From the NCBI RefSeq assembly GCF_000350225.1, contig NW_005179370.1:1-53351 (forward strand): 53,351 nucleotides of DNA, given 5' to 3'. The stretch is from Chondrus crispus (Eukaryota > Rhodophyta > Florideophyceae > Gigartinales > Gigartinaceae). Of this stretch, positions 40,470 to 51,914 are shown in pieces (positions within the stretch are counted from its first letter, which is position 1; every line of letters starts with the position of its first letter). The notes beneath the pieces are model-generated. The model worked only from the letters and a program-made list of their open reading frames with translations. It did not search any database and was not told the origin of the DNA. The position numbers and the translations under genes were made by a program.

Positions 40470-43400
40470 CTAGTTGCGAACAATCCATTGCCCCGCTTGA
40501 ACAATTGGTTCCCCATTAGAGAGTATTCTGCGCAAAACGGCCTGAGAAATTGCCTTTGTAGGTCAATCCGCAACGTTATCGGAGCTGCGGACGAACCCAA
40601 TATTCGATATAGTCTTGTGTCGGAAACCTTCCCGAGCAGCTGCGATGTATAACATCATTCGCTTTTCAGATGTCCTTGACCCTTTGGAGATGACGTCAAA
40701 TAGACTCTCACTGTTCGTGAAGGGTTGGACGGGCACAGGTAGCCCGAAAATTGTCTTGAGTTCGTCTACGAGCGTAACTGCGATGTCGAATACGTCACTG
40801 AAAGCAATGAATTCGCCAGCCATCACGGAGCGCGTGACGCGCTTCGACTTGTTGAACGACCTTCCCATGCGAATCGCCTAGGCAGCAGAAATGTCCCAAC
40901 GTGACGTAAAATCATCGTTGTTGGCAAATGATGCGTCAGAGAATCCTACTATTCGTAGTGAGTCTTAGTCGAGCTTTGGGATAGCCAAAGAAAAACGATG
41001 GGTGACAGCATACTTCACGGCTTCGTTGAGCCTCTTTGTCAGCAACCTCTGGTTCTCCAGGAATTTGTCTTCTGTCACTTCTGCAAGTTGTGATATTTCA
41101 GGCATGCAGTCCGGTCGTGTGTGTGAGAGCCAAGCGAGCTGTAGTGCAATGCGCCTGTCAGGCCGGAACCAGGGTCCAACGGTCCAGCGACAACACAACC
41201 AACTAACAACCACCAACAAGAGTTGCGGACGGCACAGCCCTACGGAGTGTCCGATTCTCCCTTTCCCTTTAAGTGGGTTTGCGGCCCACAGTAGCTCAAG
41301 TCCCTGACAGGGGGGGCAAAAGAAAGAGGCCCATCTCGGGACGAATGGTGGTAGAGTCTTGTACAGGCAGTTGCTCGGCGAGTTCGGGGCGGTGATTAGG
41401 AAGCCGTGCCCGATGGGTCGTAAAGCCAATGCTCGCGGAGCGCCTGTTACACCTTATACCCTTGATAAGGTCTTCGACGGGGGGGTCGCAACGCAGCCCG
41501 ACGGGAATTAGCAAACACGTAGCAGCGCTACACCTCCGTACTGCCCGATGGCAAAGTACCGACACCGGAACGGTTGCAACCTGTATCCGATGGAACCAAC
41601 ACTGTGCTGTATACACAACAGGACCTTCGAGGGAAACATCGTTGCAACAGCCTCCATCGGTGGACGTAAACAAGTAGCAGCGCTACACCCACGTGTCGCC
41701 CGATGGCCAAGACACCTACACCAGTCCGGTCGCAACCAAAGCTGATGGCACCAACAACAAACAAAAGAACCAACACAAGAGCCCGATGACTCCAGTCGTC
41801 ACAATGCGGATCGCAATCAGGCACTGTGGAACCAACACATGTTAAGGGAATAGAAATAGAGATAGAAATAGAAAAGGATAGGTGAAATAAAGGAAAAGGA
41901 AAGGGAACCCCCGAGCGCAAAGGATAACGTAATCTGTGGTAAAAGGGGGCGTCTTGGGAAAGACGGACTTCGACCAAGGCGATATTCAACTCTGGCAACT
42001 GGGGTTACCTTTACTGACTTGGTGGTCAAAGGGCTAAGGTATATATCGCCCCGCCGGAGCCACTACAGTAGCTCGCGGCGCTAGATCCTAGATCTAATCT
42101 AGTGTCAGCAAAATTAATGCCAACTAATTAACTAAATAAAATAAAAAATTAAAAAATTAAAACTGTGCAGTTATTCACACGTGTGTCTCCCAACCCGGAC
42201 TACTTTTCATATCCAAATATTTTCCTTTCTTTTCACCCGCCTTTTCAGGTCCGGATTGCACTACACGAGCTTCATTCGCATTGACCTGAATCTTGAAAAG
42301 TTTGAATCCAGTGACAGCTCCTCGAGCTCGCGCAGGTACACATGCTGGTCCATTTGCATGGAACCGTCTTTGGACCTTGTGAGCGCAAAACCTGTGAAAT
42401 TGCAGGGTGGAGGAATATTTTTTGCCATATCAAACTTCTCTGTGGTTCTCTGAGCTTATTTCCTGAAGTGCTTATCGCCTGCCCTGATGAGTTCATCAAC
42501 AGAGCCACCGCTCAGACCATGAATCACTCCATCCGTATCAAGCTTGTACAAAGCGGATCCGATCAGAAGGCTGACATTTTAAGGTCCTCGCGATGGTGTC
42601 TGTCAAAGTTTTGTGCCATAGGCCCCCAGATTCCCAAAGACCATAGAGTGAATTGGGCAACTAGAGACATTGTGACGGGTCGAGCTCAAATTCTTCCACT
42701 GGGTTCTTGATGAAAGTTTCCTTAGATAGAGGTTCAAATGACTGTAGGTATGCTTGTCCAACATCAGACGTCCAAACATCGAAGTCGAAAATGGCAGCGA
42801 TCGTTAGTAAAAGTCTGACCGATTGTGGCTGCAGAGTTGTAGCGCTGTGCACCATCTTGTTCTTTTCTCGGTCGCGATGGCCGCCGACAACATAGCGTGC
42901 CTTAAACTTGATCTCGTCGTCCTCAGTAGACTTTATCGCCAAGACAAATCGACCAGGCAACACGTTGGCATTCGGCGGAATATCTTCCGTGACAATAATT
43001 TTAAATGTTCCGCGATCAAGAAGATTACGGATCTCAGCATTCTTGGCCTATCTTATCTCCAGACATAAAGCTCATGGACTGTCGTTGGTGATGATTTTAG
43101 TGATGTGAATTCCGTTTACGGAGCTGCCGTAAGCTCGGAGCGGGCCTAGTGACTCTGTCAAAAAGCCATGTGCAAGAACTTCTGGCGCAAGGTTGGGCTT
43201 CACCTGGGCGACGTTAAAGGGACATGCAGTACCAATCTTGACGTCGCGCACGAACACCAGCTTCTTCTCTTCGTCCGACTCAACCACATCGAAAGGGCCT
43301 ACCCATTCTCCAATTCTGTTGCTGATGAGTTTCTCCCTCCAAACTAGGACCTTGTCTCCGTGGTTGTATCGCTGATCCGCCGCGCTCGCGACGGCATATC

Positions 43401-46400
43401 TTAACGCATGGTTTATAAGGACCTTTGCCGTGAATTTTCCCATTTCCATGCGATCGGTTTGCGCAACAAGAGAACGATCTGCAAGTGTGTTTCGTTTCTC
43501 TGGGGTTTGGGAACGCGTGCTTACTCTCGGATACTCACCGAGCACAAGGGCGGATGGCAGAAGGCCCTCTGAACCAAGAGTGTCATTATTGCCTTTACAG
43601 AGCAGCCAAGTGCCAGGGTCGGCTCGGTGCTGGGGCGGTGAGACATAATCTTTCGGTAAGTGTGCCTCAGCGGTTGATGGTACCTCTCTCCTAGACCCAA
43701 GCTCGAATGTGCTTTCACACCAGTCCTTTCTACCTCTACGTTGCCTAGTGCCGCTAGGTAAACGAACACTGTTCGTGTACCTAGCGGCACTGGCCTGGCA
43801 GGCCACCAAAAGCAGAGCCTTGGTCCACCACCGTGCGATTTGGTAATCTAGTGTAGATCGTCACCCAAATTTCCAATAGTGTCCGCCATACTGTCTTAGT
43901 GGAAACGTCGAGGAGGAATCGTGCAGCGATGAACTTCGTCCCCTCATCGACAATGTGGAGGACAGGCTTACCTCCAATGTACATTACGTCCAATAGAATG
44001 CGTTCATTGAACCTCACATGCCCTGCTCCAAATGCCACTCGAAAACGAGTGGGGGCAGTGTGGATGCGTTTGTAAGGGTCACATCTCTTCGAAATGTCCT
44101 GAAGAGTGGGAAGGGTCCCTGATGTCGCTTCTTCGGTTCTTGCTCGCTTTAGTAGGTTGAACAAATTCTCGGCGGAGGGTTGAAAGAAGTTTCGATGCAG
44201 CCTGACGAGTTGAGACCATGCAAAGAAGAGGTCGAGGTTGACCTTATTAGCACGTAGATGTGGTTACTGGCCGAGCGTGACATGGGGATATACCATTTAT
44301 CGATATACACTTGTTCTCTACCGGACCCATTTACGGTAACGCGTTTAGAGAGACGGTTAGCCACCGCGTCGGGAGTAAGTGATTCGCGGTCGACGACATT
44401 CATTCCCAGGAGTGCTGGAATATCAGCATTTACAACGTCCAAAGTGACCACAACTGGTTTCACTTCAGGTAGAGTGTCGAACTGCAAGGTAACTTGACCC
44501 AATGAGTCAGATTACCTTTTCTGCAAAACGAAATCGGTTATGATCTTTCTTTCGGATCGTGAAGTGCATTCTCAGCTCTTTGGAAATTTACGCAAGTTCC
44601 TTCCTCTCAATCACAAACTTTGGGGCTCCGATATCGACGCAAAAGCCGAGAGGACGGCGCAACCTCGTTTCACTGTCCAGATGCGTGATTGAGACATTCG
44701 TGCAATGGATCTTGCCAACGAGGGATTTGCGCTTCGGGCAGGCTGTTCGATGAGCACCTGCCCATCTGGAAGGGCTACGAAGGCGAGGCAGTATACCTCG
44801 CCGCCTCTCCAAAAATCTTCTCCATGCACCGGAGGCTTACCATCATTTATCCCAACAATGGCTGAGAGATGATGTGTAAACCATTCTTGATCGGCTTGCT
44901 CGATGACATCTTGGTCGGTGCTGACGTTTCCTCCGTCAACGAGAGAGTCGAAAACTTTCAGTTCCCCAAAGCAAACTTCATTTTCCGAGTTATCATCATT
45001 CTTCTCTTCGGGAGCACTAGGTATAGCCTCAAGAACTTGAGTAATGACCCCCTCCATACCTAAAACAAGGTCCGAGATGATATGGACTGAAGATTAGCTG
45101 TTCTTGAAACAATGAACAACATGGTTGCGGATTGCCCCAGGCGCACATCGGTACCTAGGGCTCCATTGAGCACCACATTTGTGGCACTCATTTCGCTTAC
45201 GGCTTTCCTCGAATGAGCGACTGTGGGGTCTGTCGGAACGGCCTTGACGTTCATTTTAAGAGTGTTCATGCTTTTGCACGTGACGAGGGTTGCGACCATT
45301 CCGCTGGTGGAGCGTGTCCATTTCTGCCATCCTTATCCCAGTAGTGAGGAGGCTTATGTCATTTTCTACTTGTATATCTTCGCGAAGCGCGGTCACAAAG
45401 CCATTGAAAGTGTAGTTACAGGACACGACACTACGAACTGCAGCATCTGACCACTTGTATCCAAGTACGGCCTTGCGTAGACACTCGATTTTATTTCCCT
45501 CTGTTCGAGCATGAGGAGGGGATTGTGGGGAAAGATCCTCGAGGTGATTGACCAACCTTTTCAGACCAGTTGACAGGGACGATATTTCATGTTCAGCCAT
45601 AAATTTGCCAAGGCGTGGAGTATCGAGCGTCCCCTTGATCTGGTGTTTGCGGGCATCCCTGTTGTATTCTTTGATCATCATCGACATCATATCTTCAAAA
45701 GACATGCTGTCGTTTGCATTGAGGAAGAAGAATGTGCGAGCAGGTCCCTCAGAGAACGGAATATTTTGTCAATATACTTGAGGCTCAAGTATATTGACAA
45801 AATATTCCGTTCTCTGCTGATTGCTCAGCTTGTGTTGGCGAGAACAAATTCTGTCATCCCGTATAAACATCTCGATTGACTCATCGATGTCACCAGTGAA
45901 CCTCCTACTCTTAAAGTATTGATGGACGTAACTCGACTTCCGTACGTCGTCACCGTGTGATTCTTGTGAGCCAAAGATAGGAGCCTGGGAATGAAGTGCA
46001 AGAGGCGTCGCGGCGTGAGTATCTTGAACTACTTCGGTTTGAGGTCGTTCCTCGTGGATTGATCCGTTGGAAAGAAACGGGGGCTGGTTTCCTTGCGGCG
46101 GATTTGCTGCAGAGCGAGGGCTTTGATCTGCAGACACCAAATTGGTTTCCAGAATTCGAGCTCCGTCACCAGCAGAGTTATTTGAAACTGCCGATTGAAT
46201 ACGCACAAGGTGTCTAGATGGCTTGTGCCTGTCAACAACGTAATTTGTGGCTTCTTTGTCACAACCAAGCGTGTGTGCTAGCCAAAGCATTGTATGGATG
46301 CTGATGTTTCTCTTGTCTCTGTCGGAGAGGTTGAGTGACTCCTCGAACTCCTCATTGATATCGTGGCAGCCGGAGTAGGATGCCGTGTCATAGAGTGTAG

Positions 46401-46675
46401 CAGGGGCGAACAACAGTTGCTCAAAGAAGTCTGCTGTGAACACCTCAGTAGCCGGGGAAGCGGGTCCTGCATCAGGGCGAGTACATCTTCAGCTGGAGGC
46501 ATCGTATTGGAAGCTGCTCCCTCGTTCCCTAGCCGGGAAACATTTCCAGAATCGATCGAGCTGCACCGACAAGTTGTTGCGATATAGCATTCTTGACGGG
46601 CATGATGCCGATCTTTCGGAGAAGCTTGGCATGACGGGAGCTCGATTGAGAGCGAGTAACTCCGGAGGGAGGCAT
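40470..46675 (-). pseudogene. Ty1/copia gag-pol of the complete element, decayed
   Basis: Gag begins near 46675 (MPPSGVTRSQSSSRHAKLL), continues in shifted frames through 46443-45256, and ends with a knuckle-like NECHKCGAQWSLRYRC (about 45190). The protease motif FCVDIGAPKFVI (about 44640) and IPALLGMNVVD (44430) follow. Pre-integrase and integrase read NLFNLLKRARTEEATSG, then ILLDVMYIGGKPVLHIVDEG (about 43980) and TVVDQGSAFG (43820). The integrase end has LLPSALVLGEYPRV and GDKVLVWREKLISNRIGEW. RT runs 43060-42270 (KARYVVGGHRDREKNKM, WTSDVGQAYLQS) with VDELIRAG near 42490 where VDDLLxAG is expected. After the solo LTR it continues LAWLSHTRPDCMPEISQLAEV (given in two parts: LAWLSHTRPDC, MPEISQLAEV). 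RNase H follows (FSDASFANND, RSVMAGEFIAFSD) and stops at 40470-40472. It is the same lineage as the RNase H fragments flanking 23644-30621. Confidence 0.93.
41140..42265 (+). repeat. Solo LTR, 1126 bp, target-site duplication CGAGC
   Basis: Same family as 24802-25848. Starts TGTAGTGCAATGCGCCTG and ends CCGGATTGCACTACA, flanked by CGAGC at 41135-41139 and 42266-42270. The interrupted RT reads through the empty site (RSMRMKL then AWLSHTRPD). It carries the same internal duplication (GTAGCAGCGCTAC at 41519 and 41674, period 155) and a TATATAT box at 42040-42046. Orientation is again + within a minus-strand host. Confidence 0.95.
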
Positions 46676-46807
46676 GTTGGTCTTCAGGTACTAGCCAGCT
46701 GCCGAACGGTTAAGGCATGGTGCAGCAACGTAAAATGCGAAGGAGTCAGGATGCTTCTGAAAGTACTGGACCGAAAGCGCTCAGGAGATATTCACTGAAA
46801 TCTGGAT

Positions 46808-47140
46808 TGTCGTCAGAGGTGCTTTCGAGCGCGCGCGGTCTCGCTCGCCGGTACAATCCGGTGAGTGGCGTGGACTGCGCGACGGGCGGGCGAGATGGAG
46901 AATTGGGGGGATTAGAATCGCGTCTGTGTCGTGCCAAAGCCGTAGCAACCAGAACCACTTCCGGCTAGTTTTACTTGTTGAATTCCCTGTGCCTCTTCCC
47001 TTTCACATTACATCTACCGCCGTCTCTATATGGGGCGTCAACCCACTGGCAAGCACTAATTGCTTTCGACGTGGCGCCCTAATCCAATTATTAACATTAG
47101 ATCTACCGTCGTCGGCCACGGGGACGGATACGAAGCAACA
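46808..47140 (-). repeat. 5' LTR (333 bp) of the complete copia element
   Basis: On the + strand TGTCGTCAGAG to CGAAGCAACA, followed by CTCTG. The sequence after the LTR on the minus strand (ATCCAGATTTCAGTG) is the place for a primer-binding site, but I do not recognise a tRNA match. Confidence 0.95.
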
Positions 47141-47145
47141 CTCTG

Positions 47146-47476
47146 CGACTAATACGAGTCACAAGAACCAGTGTATCGTCGACAAACATCCAGTTCAAAT
47201 CCCCTCGAAATGAAAGTGACGAACTGTACCCTTCCCCAGAGGCTATATTCTGGCCACCGAAGAGAAAATAAAAATACATTAAGACAAGAAAGATCGATTT
47301 TCGAACACATATCTGATGGACAGATAGACTCCTCGCCCAGAGCTGATCCGAACGATATCAACATTTATTCCAAATGATCAACTACTTGGGTACCAAACTC
47401 CCGTTCCCAACTCATGGTGCTGACCACCATTTTCAACCAAAAACCGGTCAATAATGGCCACTTTTTGTCATCTCCA
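47146..47476. other. Short spacer, no supported gene
   Basis: Between the copia insertion site and the pogo-like relic. It may hold one end of the pogo-like element; no terminal inverted repeat was identified. Confidence 0.4.
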
Positions 47477-49443
47477 TCACCCATTGCGCTCGGTTGCCTT
47501 CACCAATAGTTCAAGAATGAGGCCTGCTGCGAATTGGGTAACACGCACAGACCTTTTCTTGGCTCTCGAACCTCCATTACGCCGTGCTGCAGTTTCCAAA
47601 CCAATTCTTTGTCGCACTGTTCCCGATACAGCCCTAACCAACCGTGCGATAACTTCTTTGTCACTCGCGGCTCTTTTCTCGGAGTCTAACTTAGCGTGTT
47701 TGTTATGCGCCCCTTTTTCCTGTTGGCGGAGGCGCTTCGCTGCTTTCTCACGCTGTTTTGGGCTTTCTTTTACTCTTTTTCAAGACGTTTTTGCTGGGCC
47801 TTCTCCACCGCCTGTCTTTTCTTCATCTTTTCTTCTGCCCCTTTTTTTGTAACGTCTCCCGCAACGTTACGCACTCTGCAGGGGCACGGGGCGCATGCAG
47901 GACCATCGGCAGGTTGGCACTGGCAGCAGGAAGAGAGCTGTGACTGCTTCGCGCAAACAAAACAATGCTGATGAATGTTTCCGCGTTTTTAAGAATACAA
48001 GACATGGTTTGTATTGCAACCGAGGGATCACACGATTTAAAAAAGGCTCCCGTAGTTTGACGAAGGTTTGTGCATTACTCCTACGCTTCATGACACTCCC
48101 TACACGCGATGCAACCCCGGCTTCCAAGAAGGCAACCCATTTATAGCGAGCATAATTTCGCAACCCATCTATGTTGCCGTGGAAGCGCTGCGAAAATTTC
48201 ATTTTGAAACGGATACAGACCTGTTTCTGCAGAGCTCTTGGTTATTTCCGTTGCTGTTATTTGTTCATGTGCATGTACTGCGAATGCCAAGTTGAAATTA
48301 ACTTTGTGCGTATCAATGTCACTTTTCATCACATCTACATCTCTCAATTCCCGCATTGCAGTATTAAACCGTTTATTGACCGCTTGGTCGCACGGGTGCA
48401 GGAAATGGGAGGTATTGGCAGGTGCGATTACCGCTTCAATATTATTGCGTCGGCATTCCTCAATCCATCCTGTTCCATTGCGTTATTCATGGCCGTCAAA
48501 TGTCAAGAGTACGGACTGACTTGTTACAATTCTTTGAAAGTGTTTACTGATGTGCGTGATAAATGCCTGGAAAATGTTCATCTCCATGGCCATTTTCAGT
48601 CACTTTTATGACACCTTCTTCATCTGGAATTCACCCAGGTACAGCGTACCGTACCCATACTCCCGAATCCGCTTCCCTGCTACTATGAAGAAAAGAGGTG
48701 TTTTAACTCGCTGACGGATACACAAATAACGGATGTGATGTGATTTTGGGATGCTTTGTTTGTAGTGCATGCTACAAATCCCCCGTGATTGCTGTCTGAA
48801 GATGTGAAGACCTTCTCACGTTTTACATACGTGTCGTCAACAGCTGTCTCTTCTAGGTTCCAAATATGGTTTGGATTCTTTAGCATCTCTGGGTTTTTCT
48901 TACCGACATTGTTGATAATGTCAAGAAATGGTTGGACGTGTACCACGCTTTCAGCATCCTGTTTGGCTCTCTTTGTTCTCTTGTGCGCGAAACATGAGAT
49001 CACGATGTCTTGACCTGAAAGATCGAAGAGCCTCGTCACTGAGAATCCCATTTTCATATCCCTTCCTCCCATCTGCCGCAATTTTCGCCATCATACATCG
49101 CGGCGAACAGTACCCAACTGCAGCTCCACGAGAGGCAACAAAATTTAGCCTCTGTACCACAATCTGCTCCTCTTCTGGTCACAATACAGTAGTCCTGCCA
49201 GCTTTAGTATATGGAGAAATCAGTTTATCAATTGCTCCATAGTTGTTGTTTTGCAAAAAAATGCAAAGTTCATTAACAACTGTCCTAGGTACGTTGGCCA
49301 AGGTCGCAATGTCGCGATTACTCAAAGCCTTCTTGGTTGTTCTTCCCTTGCCTCCTCTGCTCTTCAAAAGTGTGAGAGCTTTAGTCCGATTTTGAAATCG
49401 TTTTGTCAGTTTTTTGATGCTGTCGACTCATTGAGAGGGGCAT
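47477..49443 (-). pseudogene. Pogo-type (DDE_1) transposase relic
   Basis: The reading starts at 49443 and passes through several frames. The HTH part reads LSNRDIATLANVPRTVVNEL (about 49325), then PEEEQIVVQRLNFVASRG (49180) and DEALRSFRSRHRDLMFRAQE (49025). The catalytic core has PNHIWNLEETAVDD (about 48870), where NLDE is usual, so the first Asp is Glu. Then come LLTFDGHE (about 48500, second Asp) and APANTSHFLHPCDQAVNKRF (about 48420, third Asp). ITKSSAETGLYPFQNEI (48225) and a long charged tail (EKMKKRQAVEKAQQKRLEKE, 47820 down) end at a stop at 47477. Length (about 655 codons) and order fit a full pogo/jerky-like transposase. Stops and shifts show that it is dead. Confidence 0.88.
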
Positions 49444-50163
49444 GATGGCCTCACTGTGAGTTAGACGGGGTGTTGCGAGGTAGAAGACTCTTCCGATGGC
49501 TCACAGAGTGAACAAAATGAGCAATGAGACAGGGAGAAAAGAGGATTTGCGGTCTGCCATTTTGGCGGTAAACTACTGTATGGGTGGCCAAAATTAAACA
49601 GCTGGCCAGTGAATAAGCCTTTGGGGAAGGGTACTTTGGGGAAGGGTACTGAACGAAGCAGGCCGCATCACACAGTGCCAGCTGCCACAAGTTGCCTGGA
49701 CAGCGCGGCGAGGAAAGTCGAGGTTGTACGGTAGATGGGCCGGGGGGCGTAGGCGGGCTTTGTAGACGCTGCGTACCCTCAATGCCCATTGCTGGCGACG
49801 GCCTGGTGGGTGAATCGACGGCCGGAGGAGCTTGTAGAGATGCGCGTCTGCACGCTCTTTCGCACCGAGAAAAAGAGCAGCAACAACTGTTGAATTATCG
49901 CGACGAGAACACAAAAACGAAAATAAGCAGCGAAACTCAAAAATTTGAAGCAAAACACCAAACACCCGAATCTTCAACCGCTGCTCCCGAAGCCACCCTT
50001 CGTGGCTTCGACTCGGACGACCTCATCTTCCCTCCTCCCTCCTTACCCGCTTCCCCCTCATTCCCCCCTCCCCCTCATTCCCCCCTCCCTCGTTCCTCCC
50101 TCCCTCCCTCCCTCCTTCCGAACCCTCGTCGCGATCCGATCCCGACCCCTGCTGCCTTCAAAA
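49444..50163. other. Intergenic; pyrimidine-rich CCCT tract
   Basis: A degenerate CCTCC/CCCT tract (about 50030-50120) lies near the 3' end of the minus-strand gene at 50164. GGGGAAGGGTACT is duplicated in tandem at 49622-49650. No gene is supported. Confidence 0.5.
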
Positions 50164-51705
50164 TTAGGACTCCATCTCCTCCCCCGGGATCCACAGCACG
50201 GCCTCGACCCAGCTCTCCACGCCGCCGCTGAGGCGGGGAAGCCTCTCCCTGACCGTCTTCCTGACCTGCCGGACGAGCGCCCTGCCGCTGCGGAGCGCCG
50301 CCGCCTGCACCTCGTCACACTCCGCCTCCTCGAGTTCGTCGATGTGCATCATACTGGACAACGTATCCCCGCCGGCGGACACCTCCACCAGCCGCGGGTT
50401 GCACCTCACGATCGCGCTCGTCAGCCGCTTGAAACGCTCGCCCGTGCTCTCGCCCTGGTCGTGGAACGGCACGCCCAGCCGCGTCAGCCGCGCCCCGAGC
50501 ACCTCCAGCACGCGCTCCACCTCGCCCACGCCCACCCGCACCGCGCGCAGCTCCAGCTCGCGCAGCCCCGGCACGGCCGCCGCCAGCCGCGCCACCCCGC
50601 CGCATGCCGCCGCCGCCGCGTACCGCGGCAGGTAGAATAGCCGCACCGCCTGCGGGTTGCGCACGCTCACAAACCGCATCTTCCGCCACGTCTCGCGCCC
50701 ACGGTCCCACCGCAACCGCACCGTCTGCAGCCGCCGCAGCTGCCCGCACACGCGCCCCAGCCCCGTCTCCAGCCCCCCCGCCAGCAGCGTCACCTGCATC
50801 GTGCGCAGCCGCGTGCACGCCCCCAGCAGCTCCACCTCGTCCGCGCTCGCCACTTGCACGTCCTGCACGCTCGTCACGGCCGCCCCTAGCTGCGCGGCCA
50901 GCGTCGCTCCGCCCCGCACCCCGTAGATCTCCACCGAGCACACCCCGCGGAGGTAGTCCACGCAGTCCGCCGGCGGGCTGCGCCGGATCGTCACCCGCCG
51001 GATGCTCGCCAGCGACCGCAGGATCGCCCAATACGGGTCGCCCGCGTGCACGCAGCTCGCCGCGTCGAACTTCTCGAGCGCGGGGCAGCTGCGCGCGAGC
51101 GAGTGCTGCGTCCCGATGAGGCGCTCGAGGTGGAGCAGCGGGCACTCCGACTCCCAGGGGGCTGAGCAGTGCATGTAGAGCGAGCGCAGCGGGTGCGCGG
51201 CCAGCGTGCGTAGCAGCAGGCGCGACGCGTCCATCGGCCACGCCCCGCCCTCTAGCAGCGACACGGTCAGGTCCTGCAGCGCGGCGCCGCGCGCCAGCGC
51301 GCGCAGGATGCGCGGGTGGTCGGGGACTTTTGCCGAGCGCAGCGTGGGCGCGGCGAGTAGGCGCAGCACGCCCGTGCGCAGCCGCGTCGGCAGCCGCTCG
51401 AACGCGGCCGTGATGGAGAGCTGGCGCAGACCTGCGTGCTGGAACATTGGCAGCCACGGCAGCACCTCGGGCACGTCCGTCGGGGAACGGTGCACGGTGA
51501 GTGAGTGCGAGAGCGCGGACATCACCGCCGCCTGCTGCGCGCGCGTCGTCTGCGCGAGGCTCAGCGCTGAGGACGTCCGCCGCCCCTCGCACACGTGCTG
51601 CGCTATCAGGTCCCGCACCTCCGCCGGCAGCAGGTCCAGGTACAGCACCTGCGGCCGCCCGGGGCGCCGCGGCCGCGACGAAGACCTCCGCGTCGCGACG
51701 GCCAT
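50164..51705 (-). CDS. F-box/LRR-like protein
   Basis: An intact 513-residue intronless ORF from the ATG at 51705. The basic N-terminus (about 1-18) is followed by LYLDLLPAEVRDLIAQHVCE (21-40), a typical F-box-like start (LPxEVxxxI). From about 85 to 430 there are irregular leucine-rich segments with spacing near 25-30 residues: LRQLSITAAFERLP, LQDLTVSLLEGG, PLRSLYMHCSAP, LEKFDAASC, IRRVTIRRSP, LRTMQVTLLAGG, LQTVRLRW, LRELELRAVRV. The C-terminus (about 455-513) is charged. F-box/LRR proteins select substrates for SCF ubiquitin ligases; which substrate is unknown and the F-box is only a weak match. GC is very high, as in the next gene. It is 209 bp downstream of the TrpB2 gene on the same strand, each probably with its own promoter. 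Confidence 0.75.
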   Translation of the reverse strand: MAVATRRSSSRPRRPGRPQVLYLDLLPAEVRDLIAQHVCEGRRTSSALSLAQTTRAQQAAVMSALSHSLTVHRSPTDVPEVLPWLPMFQHAGLRQLSITAAFERLPTRLRTGVLRLLAAPTLRSAKVPDHPRILRALARGAALQDLTVSLLEGGAWPMDASRLLLRTLAAHPLRSLYMHCSAPWESECPLLHLERLIGTQHSLARSCPALEKFDAASCVHAGDPYWAILRSLASIRRVTIRRSPPADCVDYLRGVCSVEIYGVRGGATLAAQLGAAVTSVQDVQVASADEVELLGACTRLRTMQVTLLAGGLETGLGRVCGQLRRLQTVRLRWDRGRETWRKMRFVSVRNPQAVRLFYLPRYAAAAACGGVARLAAAVPGLRELELRAVRVGVGEVERVLEVLGARLTRLGVPFHDQGESTGERFKRLTSAIVRCNPRLVEVSAGGDTLSSMMHIDELEEAECDEVQAAALRSGRALVRQVRKTVRERLPRLSGGVESWVEAVLWIPGEEMES

Positions 51706-51914
51706 GTGGAGGGGGAGAGCAGTGGAGATAGAGAGAGAAAGAGATGTGGAGGCGAAGGTGGAGGTGAAGGCGGGTGACGGCGGGATGGGTGATTTACCGG
51801 CCGGGTGATGGTGGAAAAGTGTGAAATGCGCGGCATTTTCACCGGGAGCCTTGTTGTTGGTGTTCTTTTTTTTTCTTCGCGGCGGTGGAAGCCACTACCC
51901 CTCCGATCTCTCAT

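Larger units (their letters stand above)
38873..47145 (-). mobile_element. Complete copia retrotransposon (8.3 kb) with CTCTG target-site duplication
   Basis: Two 333-bp LTRs (38878-39210 and 46808-47140) of equal length and about 95% identity (17 differences counted by eye) enclose a minus-strand gag-pol. CTCTG stands outside both (38873-38877, 47141-47145), so the element is complete. Inside are a later solo LTR (41140-42265) and an extra gene on the opposite strand between pol and the 3' LTR (39283-40455). The polypurine tract (39211-39220) is in the expected place. Frameshifts in gag, protease and RT mean this copy cannot move by itself. Confidence 0.95.

Noticed and set aside
49692..50231. 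179-codon + strand frame ending in Ser/Pro repeats
   Set aside because: Its second half is the pyrimidine-rich tract and the 3' end of the opposite-strand gene; no domain.
50315..51592. 425-codon frame overlapping the F-box/LRR gene
   Set aside because: Ala/Arg/Gly-rich shadow frame typical of very GC-rich genes; the other frame has leucine-rich structure.
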